Numbered from the stretch's first letter, positions 24,835 through 32,810 are shown. The stretch is 64,000 nt of DNA from an uncultured Myxococcales bacterium (GCA_937949945.1 CALFEQ010000011.1:8737-72736); one strand, 5' to 3'. Numbers and translations: made by a program. Notes: generated by a model from the sequence alone, not told the origin.

Positions 24835-25068
24835 TCATCCCTTCTTCGCTAGCCCCAACTTCCAGCCGATGTACGTCTTGATGATCGCCTTCTCGAAGGG
24901 GATGACCGGGTCATTGCCTTGGGTCTGGAACCAGCGGTTGAAGTCCTCGATGTCGGAGTCGACGACCTTCTCCACCGTGACGTCTGCGGGCATAGTGTCA
25001 GGTAGGGAGACCTTCAACCCGGTGGAGATCGCGGGCTGGGTGTCGGGGCTCTTCTCGTCGCCGGCCAT
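24835..25068 (-). CDS. Small unknown protein
   Basis: The protein has 77 residues from ATG 25068. It has a polar N-terminus and a helical C-terminus (IEDFNRWFQTQG, FEKAIIKTYIGWKLGL). No ribosome site is seen on this strand; an ATG at 25092 is an alternative. Only 16 bases separate it from the divergent acetyltransferase start, so its promoter must lie inside the neighbour. Confidence 0.6.
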   Translation of the reverse strand: MAGDEKSPDTQPAISTGLKVSLPDTMPADVTVEKVVDSDIEDFNRWFQTQGNDPVIPFEKAIIKTYIGWKLGLAKKG

Positions 25069-25084
25069 GGAGGAGTAGTACCAG

Positions 25085-25504
25085 ATGCGCATCGAGCAGG
25101 CCAACTACTCGAACCAGGAGGACATCGAGCACATCAGCGCCATCGAGGACGCGGTGTTCTTCGAGAACGCGCTCGGCGAGGGGACGCTCCGCCGTGAGAT
25201 CGAGTACGGCTACTGCGCGGTCCTCCGCGACGACATGGACGTCATCGTGGGCTTCGCGCTCGTTCGCCCCCACTTCGAGCTCCACGACCTACTGCGGCTC
25301 GGGGTGATGCCCTGCTTCCAGGGGCGCGGCTATGGGAGCTGGCTCCTGTCGCACGTCATCACGCGCTTCCCCGGACCGATGATGCTCATGGTCCGGAAGA
25401 ACAACGCGCGGGCGATCTCCCTCTACGAAAGGAACAACTTCGTCATCACCGGCACGACGGGGGAGTCGTGGGTGATGCGCCGTTCTACATCCGAGCCGCC
25501 TTGA
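25085..25504 (+). CDS. GNAT family N-acetyltransferase (RimI-like)
   Basis: The protein has 139 residues, the usual length of single-domain GNATs. The acetyl-CoA binding motif A is at residues 71-91 with Q79-G-R-G-Y-G84 after the strand LLRLGVMP. Motif B follows at about 103-121 with KNNARAISLYERNNF, including Asn and Tyr at catalytic-type positions. GGAGGAG precedes the ATG. RimI-like enzymes acetylate protein N-termini or small molecules. In a phage this could modify a host protein; the substrate cannot be inferred. Its 3' end overlaps the convergent zinc-ribbon gene by 20 bases. Confidence 0.85.
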   Translation: MRIEQANYSNQEDIEHISAIEDAVFFENALGEGTLRREIEYGYCAVLRDDMDVIVGFALVRPHFELHDLLRLGVMPCFQGRGYGSWLLSHVITRFPGPMMLMVRKNNARAISLYERNNFVITGTTGESWVMRRSTSEPP

Positions 25505-25673
25505 ACTTGTTCCCGCAGGCGCCGCAGGCGTAACCCGGCTTGCCGTCGACGGTGGCAGGTTGCGCGTGCGAACCGCACAAGGGGCATCGGATCTTGCTGA
25601 TGCCGCCGGAGCCTCCCTTCAGGATGGTGGCCCCGGTTCGCGCGTCCTTCGTCCCTCGAATGATCCTCGGCAT
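25485..25673 (-). CDS. Small zinc-ribbon protein
   Basis: The protein has 62 residues from ATG 25673, two bases after the preceding stop. CPLC near residue 33 and CGAC near 52 form a classic four-Cys zinc ribbon with 15 residues between pairs, flanked by basic residues. Such proteins often bind nucleic acid or act as adaptors. The 3' end overlaps the acetyltransferase gene. Confidence 0.7.
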   Translation of the reverse strand: MPRIIRGTKDARTGATILKGGSGGISKIRCPLCGSHAQPATVDGKPGYACGACGNKFKAARM

Positions 25674-25675
25674 GG

Positions 25676-26074
25676 TCAGCCCCCACTTCCGCCGAAGACT
25701 ACCGCATCGGCCGGAATGCCATCTTCCGTTGCCGTTGCCGTTGCCTCCGCGGCCTGGGCCTGCGCACGGAGCTCTTCCTGGAAGGTGAAGTACTTCGCCT
25801 TGTAGTGCTCCCAGTCGACACGGCCCGTCTCGGTGCGGACCAGGGCGCCGTTCGTGCCGACGTCGTCGAGCGCCTGCATGATCATCCACTGAATCGCCTC
25901 GGTGACCTCGAGGCAGTCGCGCATGATGGCGGCGTTCGCGTTGACGACCTCAGCCAGCGCCTTGTTGCTCGCCTCGAGGCTTGCGACCCGCTCGACGAGA
26001 CTTGGTTGCTTCTCCTCCGTCTGCGGCGGAGTGTTCGACGGGCTGGGCGGGCTGGGCGATTGGGCGTTGTTCAT
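25676..26074 (-). CDS. Unknown protein with disordered ends
   Basis: The protein has 132 residues. The Ser/Pro-rich N-terminus is encoded in the overlap with the previous gene. Helices at 25-70 (VERVASLEASNKALAEVVNA) look coiled-coil-like. The C-terminus ends in ADAVVFGGSGG, similar to DGAVVFGGGG inside the 31059-31655 protein. AGGA lies 6 bases before the ATG. No family recognised. Confidence 0.65.
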   Translation of the reverse strand: MNNAQSPSPPSPSNTPPQTEEKQPSLVERVASLEASNKALAEVVNANAAIMRDCLEVTEAIQWMIMQALDDVGTNGALVRTETGRVDWEHYKAKYFTFQEELRAQAQAAEATATATEDGIPADAVVFGGSGG

Positions 26075-26315
26075 CGCGTTTCCTGAACTCGTACTTGGCC
26101 ATTTCTTCGGTGAGGCGTTTCTCTTCGGCTTCCAGCCGCTGGATAAACATCACGATCATCTCGCTGGGGACTTCGCGGATGTTGAACGCGACCTCCTCGC
26201 AGACGAGGGTTTCCTTCTGGCCGCCGCCTCCCTCGAGGTACTTCTCCATCAGGTACCGACGGCAGGCAGCCGCGACCGTGCGTTCGTAGGCCAGGCGGAT
26301 GAAGTCGGTGTTCAT
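25950..26315 (-). CDS. Unknown helical protein with basic tail
   Basis: The protein has 121 residues from ATG 26315. Residues 1-75 are helical (YERTVAAACRRYLMEKYLEG). The last 40 residues are basic and Pro/Gly-rich, and overlap the next gene by 125 bases, with a marked drop in G/C third positions there. The tail probably exists only because no stop occurs earlier in that frame. Confidence 0.65.
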   Translation of the reverse strand: MNTDFIRLAYERTVAAACRRYLMEKYLEGGGGQKETLVCEEVAFNIREVPSEMIVMFIQRLEAEEKRLTEEMAKYEFRKRDEQRPIAQPAQPVEHSAADGGEATKSRRAGRKPRGEQQGAG

Positions 26316-27007
26316 GCGGTGAGGAAGGCGTAGAACCTGTTCAGAAGGTCGGCACCGGCCAGGGTGTCCGTAATGATGTTCCTCAGAGGATACACGTGTC
26401 TGGCCCGTATCCGGGCCTTGGTCAAGAGCTCCCCGCCGCACTGACGCTCCTGCTCACGGGCCGCCACCGACCGGATGTCGTCCGGTGAGTGCTTCAAGTA
26501 GATGTCGCAATTCTGGTCCAGCCGGTTGTAGTACTGGAAGAGGAGGAGCGCCCAGTCACGCATCGTGTGACGACCGAGGACCTCGCCGATGAGCTGGGTG
26601 GCCTTCCACGTCTCCTTGCATCCGGGGCAGACCGCGAACCCGTACCCGTTGAACGAGAACGGGATGATCTTCTGGCAGTCGTTCTTCCCGATCATCTTGC
26701 CGGGGCAGAAGTACACCTTCGTGTCGCCGCCGCCGTGGAACTTCGTGCCCGATTCCCAGAAGGAGAGCGCGCCGGGGACGGCGGCGCGCATCGAGCGCGC
26801 CTTGCCGAAGAACAGCTCGATCTTGTACTTCGCCTTTTTGCTGGTGGCGAGGAGCTTGTCCATCGCCTCCATGCGCTGCTGGAGGTTGTGCTTCTCCTCC
26901 TCCGAGAGCTCGGGAGCCTCTTCGATCGAGCGGTCCTCACCGAACTTCTCGTCCTTGCTGACGAGAATCTCCGTGGCGCCCTTTCGGTGCTTGAACATGT
27001 CGCTCAC
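26312..27007 (-). CDS. Unknown protein with Cys-rich core
   Basis: The protein has 231 residues from GTG 27007, a GTGA overlap with the previous stop and GGGAGG upstream; ATG 26998 is an alternative. A helical Glu/Lys-rich N-terminus is followed near residues 100-135 by Cys at FCPGKMIGKNDCQ and VCPGC, arranged like a zinc-binding unit with a beta strand between. The C-terminal half is helical. Function unknown. Confidence 0.7.
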   Translation of the reverse strand: MSDMFKHRKGATEILVSKDEKFGEDRSIEEAPELSEEEKHNLQQRMEAMDKLLATSKKAKYKIELFFGKARSMRAAVPGALSFWESGTKFHGGGDTKVYFCPGKMIGKNDCQKIIPFSFNGYGFAVCPGCKETWKATQLIGEVLGRHTMRDWALLLFQYYNRLDQNCDIYLKHSPDDIRSVAAREQERQCGGELLTKARIRARHVYPLRNIITDTLAGADLLNRFYAFLTA

Positions 27008-27468
27008 GTCCGAATGCCTCCCATGCGTGCCTGCGCTGCCACGTGCGCGACCATCGGCATCGTCTCCGCCGCGAACGCGCCCTTCCCATTCTTGTGCGTC
27101 CGGTTCGCCCCCGTGAGCGGGAACTCCTCGAGCTCCACGCGCGCCGGCCTGGGCGCGCTGTTCACGGCTGCGTGGATGCTCTCGATCTGCGACGCCATGT
27201 TCGAAGCCTCGAAGATGAGCCGCCAGGTGTAGAAGAGCCTCTCGGTGTCGCCTACACTCCGCAGGAAGTAGTTCCGCGAGATGTCGACCTTCCACGCGGA
27301 GCTCTTCGACACCGTCAGGAGCCGATGCACGAGAAGCACCCAATGCTTGGAGGCGTTCGGGAGGACGCGCCCGACGATGCGGAGCTGATTGGCCGAGAGC
27401 TGCAGGTCGAGCACCTCGAATCCCGTACGCGCGGCGAGGAGCGCCTTCAGATCATCCGCGGTTGCCAT
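27004..27468 (-). CDS. Unknown alpha/beta protein
   Basis: The protein has 154 residues. The N-terminal half alternates strand and helix (FEVLDLQLSANQLRIVGRVL, HWVLLVHRLLTV). The C-terminus is polar and basic. It overlaps the previous gene by 17 bases and its stop overlaps the next GTG. No family recognised. Confidence 0.7.
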   Translation of the reverse strand: MATADDLKALLAARTGFEVLDLQLSANQLRIVGRVLPNASKHWVLLVHRLLTVSKSSAWKVDISRNYFLRSVGDTERLFYTWRLIFEASNMASQIESIHAAVNSAPRPARVELEEFPLTGANRTHKNGKGAFAAETMPMVAHVAAQARMGGIRT

Positions 27469-27952
27469 CGGGCTCCTTCGTCGAAGGCGTGCAGACGACG
27501 AACGCCTTGTTGGTGCCGTAGAAGAGCTCGCGGGCGCTGGAGAAGTAGAACTTCTCCTTGTCGACCTTCAGGTATGACTGGCCGTCGGTAAGCAGGTCGG
27601 TGATGTTGTCCGAGCGCCAGGGGATGATGAACTCGCCGGCAGTGTTCCTCCCGACGTACACGGTGAAGTTCGACGCCTTGCCGTCCTCGAAAACGAGATG
27701 AAGCGTCGCCTGCGTCATTGACTCGAGGTACTGCTTCACCGCCTCGAGGTCGGTCTCGCGGAGAAGGACGTAGCCCTCGCTCTGGAGGGCTTCGTCGATC
27801 TTGTCGCAGAGCTGCTGAACGGACATGTCCGGCTCGAAGTCGCCCGGAGGCTGGGGATCGTCCCCCACGGGCAGGCCCCACCGCTTCACCTCGCTCAACA
27901 CGTTCGGGGGAATGATGCCGGACTTGATGATGATGTCGGTGAGCTGACTCAT
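27452..27952 (-). CDS. Unknown beta-rich protein
   Basis: The protein has 166 residues. After a helical start, residues 80-150 are predicted mainly strands (LHLVFEDGKASNFTVYVGRN, SYLKVDKEKFYFSS). It is one of the tightly packed small genes of this region. No motif recognised. Confidence 0.7.
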   Translation of the reverse strand: MSQLTDIIIKSGIIPPNVLSEVKRWGLPVGDDPQPPGDFEPDMSVQQLCDKIDEALQSEGYVLLRETDLEAVKQYLESMTQATLHLVFEDGKASNFTVYVGRNTAGEFIIPWRSDNITDLLTDGQSYLKVDKEKFYFSSARELFYGTNKAFVVCTPSTKEPDGNRG

Positions 27953-27961
27953 GGCTGACCT

Positions 27962-28549
27962 TCACTCGTCGGGTGGAGGAGGCTCTTCGAGCCGCACGGG
28001 CGGAGCGCCGGGCATCGTGATCTTATAGGCCATCCGGGTGTCGACGAGTGCGCTGTTCGGGCCGTAGGCGCAGGCGAGAAGAAGCGTCTCGTCCGGGATG
28101 AAGCGGTCGTAGAACACCTGCAGCCCGTACACCGAGTTCGCGGGGAGAGCCACCTCGGTGGTCTTCTGGTGCCACTGGTGGAGGTGCGTGGCGCCGCCGA
28201 CAACCCAAGCCACCGGGTACATGTGGTCAGCCGCGGCGCGCGCGAACATGGCGGCGATGCACGTGGCCGCGTTGTCCATGTAGGCCTCGAGGTCCATCTC
28301 GACGACCGTGCCGTTGCGGATGATCGCCGACGGCGCAATCGTGTCGAAGTCGACCTCGATGGTCCTCCGCGGCTCTTCCTTTCGCATGAACCGCGTGTGC
28401 GTGATCTTGCCCTTCGCATCAATGACGATGCTCACCACGCGGGGCAGCTTGAGGATGCTCCGGATCGCGAGGATGAACCCCTCCACCCCGACGTGCTTCG
28501 GCACCTCCAGGGTGTCAGTGACTTCTTGGTACTCCGGAGTGCTGTTCAT
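27962..28549 (-). CDS. Unknown protein with repeated alpha/beta pattern
   Basis: The protein has 195 residues. The N-terminal half has strands and helices (EGFILAIRSILKLPRVVSIVI, KGKITHTRF). The second half includes HLHQWHQKTTEVALP and a Pro-rich end. The start overlaps the preceding stop as ATGA. It could be a virion or metabolic protein; I recognise no family. Confidence 0.7.
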   Translation of the reverse strand: MNSTPEYQEVTDTLEVPKHVGVEGFILAIRSILKLPRVVSIVIDAKGKITHTRFMRKEEPRRTIEVDFDTIAPSAIIRNGTVVEMDLEAYMDNAATCIAAMFARAAADHMYPVAWVVGGATHLHQWHQKTTEVALPANSVYGLQVFYDRFIPDETLLLACAYGPNSALVDTRMAYKITMPGAPPVRLEEPPPPDE

Positions 28550-28728
28550 GCCTGTTCGATTCCCAGCTCTTCGTCTGTCTTCGGGCGTTCTTCTTCGTCT
28601 ACGAGATTCCGAAAGAACTGATCAACGAGAAACGTCACCGTTACCCCACGGCGCTTCGCGATGGACCTCACCTGATCGAGAAGTACTTTCTCGTGGCGAA
28701 GGTGAAGACGGCCGTCCTTGGTAGTCAT
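28546..28728 (-). CDS. Ribbon-helix-helix-like small DNA-binding protein
   Basis: The protein has 60 residues from ATG 28728 (ATGA overlap). The sequence GRLHLRHEKVLLDQVRSIAK, then RGVTVTFLVDQFFRNL, has the strand-helix-helix layout of CopG/Arc-type ribbon-helix-helix repressors, followed by an acidic tail. These act as dimers on operator DNA. Its target is unknown. Confidence 0.6.
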   Translation of the reverse strand: MTTKDGRLHLRHEKVLLDQVRSIAKRRGVTVTFLVDQFFRNLVDEEERPKTDEELGIEQA

Positions 28729-28982
28729 CGGGGCTCGAGGTACTTCATCCCATCGAGGAAGCGATCGAGGCCATCCATCTCTGGGAACTTCTTCACGAGA
28801 AAGTCGACGACGATGTCGTGAGCCTTGTCGAGGCCGGCGGCATCGAGCGGCAGTCCTTGCAGCGCTGGCCCGATGGCCTCTTCGATCTCCCTCTTCAGAA
28901 GGGAGTTCATCCCGATGGCCGTAGGGAGCCACATATAGTTCAACTCGACCGTGCCCGGTCCAACTTGCACAACCGCTCTCAT
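28725..28982 (-). CDS. Unknown small protein
   Basis: The protein has 85 residues from ATG 28982, overlapping as ATGA the stop of the endonuclease-remnant gene. After a short beta start it has helical segments (MNSLLKREIEEAIGPALQ, DKAHDIVVDFLVKKFPE). It looks complete and well biased, unlike the fragment before it. Confidence 0.65.
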   Translation of the reverse strand: MRAVVQVGPGTVELNYMWLPTAIGMNSLLKREIEEAIGPALQGLPLDAAGLDKAHDIVVDFLVKKFPEMDGLDRFLDGMKYLEPR

Positions 28983-29149
28983 TGCAGATGCCCATAGCCT
29001 CGAACAACGGTACCTCCAGCCCAGGGCCAACAAGGAGTACCCAGAGCCGGATGGACTGGACCATTCTTGTTGACCTTCGACCAGAGCTCGTCGATGCGCG
29101 TGTCGATGTACGCAATGGCATCGGCGATGAGCTGATCTCTGAGCAACAT
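28979..29149 (-). CDS. Short protein fused to an HNH homing endonuclease fragment
   Basis: The frame has 56 codons with AGGAG six bases before ATG 29149. Residues 1-22 are a helix (LLRDQLIADAIAYIDTRID). The rest, from LWSKVNKNGPVHP through TPCWPWAGGT to GYGHLQ, is the typical N-terminal segment of HNH homing endonucleases, cut off before the catalytic residues. A former endonuclease insertion probably replaced the original C-terminus. The stop overlaps the next start. Confidence 0.6.
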   Translation of the reverse strand: MLLRDQLIADAIAYIDTRIDELWSKVNKNGPVHPALGTPCWPWAGGTVVRGYGHLQ

Positions 29150-29158
29150 GAAGTTCTC

Positions 29159-29506
29159 CTAGATGTCGACGTTGACGTCGCCGGTGTACTTGAAGAGGAT
29201 GTCGCTCTGCCGGATGAGACAGAGGTCTTCTCCGAGCTCCTCGCTCTTGCGACGAAGAGTCTCGGAGATCTGCTTGCCGGGACGATGCTCCTGATGCCAG
29301 CGGAGGAAGACGATCTTGTCGCCCACCTCCACGTCCATCGGCGCTCGACGCTCGCTGTTGGGAAGCCGGCGTCCCGGGCCCACAATCTTCACGACGCCCT
29401 TCCGGACGGCGGACTCGTTCTGGCCCGGGAGCTCGATGAGGCTCGACCGCTTCTCGAGCGGCTCGAACTTCACCAAGATCCAATCGCTGAGGGGCTGAAT
29501 GTTCAT
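29159..29506 (-). CDS. GroES-like co-chaperonin
   Basis: The protein has 115 residues. The start NIQPLSDWILVKFEPLEKRS, then KGVVKIVGPGRR, MDVEVGDKIVFLRW and the end LCLIRQSDILF follow the Cpn10 order: N-terminal PL-x-D, GPG turn, DVK-x-GD and a C-terminal DIL strand. GroES caps GroEL during folding. Phage versions such as T4 gp31 replace GroES so that the host chaperonin can fold the capsid protein. The mobile-loop region around residues 18-32 (SSLIELPGQNE) differs from the bacterial consensus. The start overlaps the previous stop as TAATG. Confidence 0.8.
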   Translation of the reverse strand: MNIQPLSDWILVKFEPLEKRSSLIELPGQNESAVRKGVVKIVGPGRRLPNSERRAPMDVEVGDKIVFLRWHQEHRPGKQISETLRRKSEELGEDLCLIRQSDILFKYTGDVNVDI

Positions 29507-29877
29507 TAGCTCTTCCGCAGGTTGTTCTCCACGGCCTCGGCCTGCTCATCGGGGAGGCCACCGGTGACATTGACCGCATCCGTAGGCACCGTGACCGGAC
29601 CGGTCGTCACTGCCATGGAGTCGAGCTTGGCGATGATCTGGTCGTTGATGCTCTGGGAGAAGGGACGGTGGGCGTCCGTCCACCCATCGCCCTGCGGCGG
29701 GATGTAGACCTTGTTGCCGAAGCGCCAGGCAAGCGTGGTGTGCTTGATGCCGCGCTCGTCGCCGTACTCGACGAGGAGAGGGACGCCGACGGCGACCCGG
29801 GTGACCGTCATGGCCGGCGCCTGCTCCGTCGACTGGTTCTGGGGGATACGAACGCCTACCTGGCGACCGTAGTGCAT
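29506..29877 (-). CDS. Unknown small protein
   Basis: The protein has 123 residues with AAGGAG eight bases before the ATG. The N-terminal half is beta-rich (VGVPLLVEYGDERGIKHTTLAW). The rest is polar. It begins 22 bases inside the previous gene. No family recognised. Confidence 0.65.
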   Translation of the reverse strand: MHYGRQVGVRIPQNQSTEQAPAMTVTRVAVGVPLLVEYGDERGIKHTTLAWRFGNKVYIPPQGDGWTDAHRPFSQSINDQIIAKLDSMAVTTGPVTVPTDAVNVTGGLPDEQAEAVENNLRKS

Positions 29878-30602
29878 GATGTCTTCTCCTTATTGTACTC
29901 GTTGTATCGCCACTCGAGATCCGAGCGGGTGACCCAGTTCTTGTAACCGTTCCACGCGCGCGGGAGGAAGAACACCTCCCGATCCGTCTGAAGGAGATCG
30001 GAAACGCGCACGCCGGCCCACTCCGTGACGAGCTCGGCAACCGGGAGCTTCTGGTTGCACTCCCGGCACGTATACGAGTCTCGGCCTTCGAGAAGGGCCC
30101 AGGATCCGCAGCAGTGGCACTCGACCGCAGGCTTGGCGTCGTCGCGGCGCACGCGGGCGTAGACGATGTCGCCGAAGCACTGGGCGAGCGAATTGTAGCC
30201 AGCCTCGAGGACGGCCCCCTCGGGCGTGCGCACCTGGACGACGGTCTTGTCGGGGGTCTTGTCGGGGCCGGCGGTGCGATCGATGCCAACGACGACGCGC
30301 TGGGGTGGGATCGTCCGTCGACGGATGGCCTCCACGGGGTCGTGGCGGAAGAGGTCGACCTCGTCCTGCGCGAGGGGGATCTGCACGAGCCCCGGGCGAT
30401 CGGTGCGCTGGATGGCGCCGCCGGCGTCGGGATGCTCGTTCAGCTCGATCGCGAACTCGCGCATCATCACCTTGAAGTCGAGGTTCTCGAACAGGCGAAG
30501 GACCTCCGGCGGCGACGAGCCGACGGAGAGCAAGATGCTCCCCGAGGAGAGGTCACCGGAGACGCGGCGGTAGGCGAGGATCACGGTCTTCGGGTCAGCC
30601 AT
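29856..30602 (-). CDS. Unknown protein with C-terminal zinc ribbon
   Basis: The protein has 248 residues. Residues 1-160 are alpha/beta with no clear family. Residues about 168-190 hold CHCCGSW and CRECNQK, a four-Cys zinc ribbon with 14 residues between pairs. The C-terminus is aromatic and charged. Zinc ribbons recur in this gene cluster. Confidence 0.7.
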   Translation of the reverse strand: MADPKTVILAYRRVSGDLSSGSILLSVGSSPPEVLRLFENLDFKVMMREFAIELNEHPDAGGAIQRTDRPGLVQIPLAQDEVDLFRHDPVEAIRRRTIPPQRVVVGIDRTAGPDKTPDKTVVQVRTPEGAVLEAGYNSLAQCFGDIVYARVRRDDAKPAVECHCCGSWALLEGRDSYTCRECNQKLPVAELVTEWAGVRVSDLLQTDREVFFLPRAWNGYKNWVTRSDLEWRYNEYNKEKTSCTTVAR

Positions 30603-31059
30603 CGCGCAGGACTTTCTCCGTGTACGAGATCGGTCGGGTGATGCGGTAGATGACGGCGCCGGCGGCGCCCGCGCCGAAGTGGAGCTTCACGCCTCCTTCG
30701 ACCTCGATGGTCTCGAGTAGAAAGCGCTCGGTATTCGGGAGCTGGCGGCCGACGACCTTCTTGATCGGCCTCGAGAGGAGCTCGTTCACCGTGGGGGCAT
30801 CGCACTTCATCTCGTCCGGCGTACCGAGACCGTGGAGCGCGGCGTAGTACTCCTGCGCGGAGAGGTCCTTCAGCTTCATCCGCGCGAGCGCCGCGGGCTC
30901 GGCGTCGCTCTCAGAGATCGCCTCGCACTTCTCGCCACACACGAGGCAGTCGTACTTGTCCGGCCAGAACTCGCTGGCCTGACCCACGAGCAGGTGGATC
31001 TGCGTGGGATCGTCGATGACCCGCACTACGGCGTAGCACTTCATGCAAGGAACGAGCAT
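30595..31059 (-). CDS. Unknown protein with N-terminal zinc finger
   Basis: The protein has 154 residues. CMKC at residues 5-8 and CLVCGEKC near 38-45 provide four or more zinc ligands. A helical middle is followed by a beta-rich C-terminus (GGVKLHFGAGAAGAVIYRIT). The start overlaps the previous stop as TGATG. Confidence 0.7.
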   Translation of the reverse strand: MLVPCMKCYAVVRVIDDPTQIHLLVGQASEFWPDKYDCLVCGEKCEAISESDAEPAALARMKLKDLSAQEYYAALHGLGTPDEMKCDAPTVNELLSRPIKKVVGRQLPNTERFLLETIEVEGGVKLHFGAGAAGAVIYRITRPISYTEKVLRDG

Positions 31060-31655
31060 CAGAGCTGCCCCACACCATCCTCGTCGACGACGCCTCCGCC
31101 CGAGCCACCCATGACGTCGTACGGGTCGACGCCGCCGTTGGTCGGGACGATAGGGTTGCCGAGATCATCCTTCGGCACCGTGCGGCCCATCGTGGGCCCA
31201 CGCTTCGCCCGCTTCCGGAGCTCCGCCTGGTGCTCCTGGTAGAGCCGCTGTTGAACCGCCGGGTCAGCGTGCGCGTAGGGCGAGGGCTTCGGGTCCGCTG
31301 CGGGTCGCTCCTGCTCCTGCGGGGCACCGCCCGGCCAGAACTCACCGGGAGCTTCCGCGTCGTTGGTCCCGCCACCACCGAAGACGACCGCGCCGTCGTC
31401 GTCGGTCTCGGTGTGGCCGAAGTCCCCCGGCGAGAAGTTCTGCTGCTGCTGCGGCACCGCCGGGGCGCGAGACGGCGCGGGCGCCTGGGGCAGCGGTCCC
31501 ATCGCAGCGCGCGCTTCGATGAGCTGGCGCGCACCGTCGTCCGAGACAATCGCTTTCACTACCGAGCCATTCGGGAGCTCGAGCGTCACGAAGTTCGTGA
31601 TGCTCCCGTCATGGAAGTCCATGTCCTGACTAAAGCCCGCGACCTTGACGAGCAT
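31059..31655 (-). CDS. Unknown protein with disordered acidic middle
   Basis: The protein has 198 residues from ATG 31655 (TGATG overlap). Residues 1-50 are a small beta domain (SITNFVTLELPNGSVVKAIV). The remainder is Pro, Gln, Gly and Asp-rich with DGAVVFGGGG, a motif shared with the C-terminus of the 25676-26074 protein, and an acidic C-terminal end. The shape recalls a beta domain with a flexible acidic tail, but no family is assigned. Confidence 0.65.
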   Translation of the reverse strand: MLVKVAGFSQDMDFHDGSITNFVTLELPNGSVVKAIVSDDGARQLIEARAAMGPLPQAPAPSRAPAVPQQQQNFSPGDFGHTETDDDGAVVFGGGGTNDAEAPGEFWPGGAPQEQERPAADPKPSPYAHADPAVQQRLYQEHQAELRKRAKRGPTMGRTVPKDDLGNPIVPTNGGVDPYDVMGGSGGGVVDEDGVGQL

Positions 31656-31963
31656 CAGCGCACCACCGGCGGAGGCGGAAGAGGACCGCGCTTCTCGTCG
31701 GCCTGCGCCACCTTGAGATGTTTCAACAGGTTCTGTCCCTGCGAGGCGATCGCGACGGCGTGCTTGCCCATCTTGTGGACGTTCACGAGGAGCATGCACG
31801 CCGACCAGGTCTGCCCTTCGTAGTCAGCGCCGTCTGGGCGCGCGGGGAGGAACGCCATGCACTCAGCGGTGCACGGACGCGAGGAGTCGAGGAAGCAGAA
31901 CGCCTGGTCCTTGTCGGGGGCGTATTCGTCGGGCTTCTCGATAAAGGGCTTGTTCTCGTTCAT
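31655..31963 (-). CDS. Unknown small protein with four Cys
   Basis: The protein has 102 residues from ATG 31963, in a TGATG overlap. Cys at residues near 23, 31, 35 and 57 could bind a metal, though spacing is not ribbon-like. The middle segment ACMLLVNVHKMGKHAVAIASQ is hydrophobic. The C-terminus is Pro-rich. Confidence 0.65.
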   Translation of the reverse strand: MNENKPFIEKPDEYAPDKDQAFCFLDSSRPCTAECMAFLPARPDGADYEGQTWSACMLLVNVHKMGKHAVAIASQGQNLLKHLKVAQADEKRGPLPPPPVVR

Positions 31964-32373
31964 CAGTGGACTCCCTTCCGCAGCCCTTCGGGCTTCTTCT
32001 CCGGGCGCTTGATGGCACCCGTCTCGAGACCCTGACGGACCTCGAGAACGGCTTTCGCCGAGGCCGTCGCGATGGCGCGCATGTAGAGCCCGAGCTCCTG
32101 GGGCATGCGCTCCATCGTCATGAAGCCCCACTTCAGGAGCATCGAACCAATCGGCTGGGCGAGATTCTTCGCGATGAGCCCAGAGAACTCCGCGGCGAAC
32201 CGCTCCGCGATCGCCTCCGGTGAGGGGAAGTCGTGCTCGAAGGGGACTTCATGAAGGTCTTCGTTCTTCCCCTGCCATGAGCAGGTCTTGCAGGACGCAG
32301 CCCCGCCAACGAGAGCAGAGCGCTCGATGGCGGGGCTTCCACATTCTGGACAGAAGTAGGCGTTGTCTTGCAT
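31963..32373 (-). CDS. Zinc-ribbon protein with helical C-terminus
   Basis: The protein has 136 residues. CPECG at 8-12 and CKTC near 28-31 form a zinc ribbon like those of transcription factors and small ribosomal proteins. Residues 50-115 are amphipathic helices. Part of the small-gene cluster rich in zinc ribbons. Confidence 0.7.
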   Translation of the reverse strand: MQDNAYFCPECGSPAIERSALVGGAASCKTCSWQGKNEDLHEVPFEHDFPSPEAIAERFAAEFSGLIAKNLAQPIGSMLLKWGFMTMERMPQELGLYMRAIATASAKAVLEVRQGLETGAIKRPEKKPEGLRKGVH

Positions 32374-32376
32374 GGC

Positions 32377-32781
32377 TCATACGGGAACGGTCTTGCCGAG
32401 GCGGCGGTAGAGATCGTTCTGCTGTTGAAGTACTTCCTTCGTGGCCTTCGATGCTTGGTGCTTCTCGACGCGCTGGACGAGACGGCTCTTGATCTTCTGC
32501 TGATGCAGGGGGCGGACCACCAGGGGACCGCGTTTGACGGCTTCGTCGAGGATCTTCCGATGTGCTTCGTCGTCCCGCTTCTTCGCCGTCTCCACCCAAG
32601 GAAACATGGTCTTGCGGTACTCGTTGAAACGCTCGAGGCCCTTGTCCTTGTCGAGTTGAATCTGGGCGAGCGCCAGGTCCCGTGTGTACTCGATCTCTGC
32701 TTTCTTGAGTACGTACAGGAGAAGTATCGACTCCCGAAGCGACCCTTTTTTGGGCGGCTCGCGAAGGGTGTGGAACAACAA
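32377..32781 (-). CDS. Basic helical protein of unknown function
   Basis: The protein has 134 residues, almost entirely charged helix (ILLLYVLKKAEIEYTRDLALAQI, AVKRGPLVVRPLHQQKIKSR). Net positive charge suggests nucleic-acid contact. No family recognised. Confidence 0.65.
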   Translation of the reverse strand: MLFHTLREPPKKGSLRESILLLYVLKKAEIEYTRDLALAQIQLDKDKGLERFNEYRKTMFPWVETAKKRDDEAHRKILDEAVKRGPLVVRPLHQQKIKSRLVQRVEKHQASKATKEVLQQQNDLYRRLGKTVPV

Positions 32782-32810
32782 AGTGGTCCGCGCCCAGCCT
32801 TCGGGAGTCT

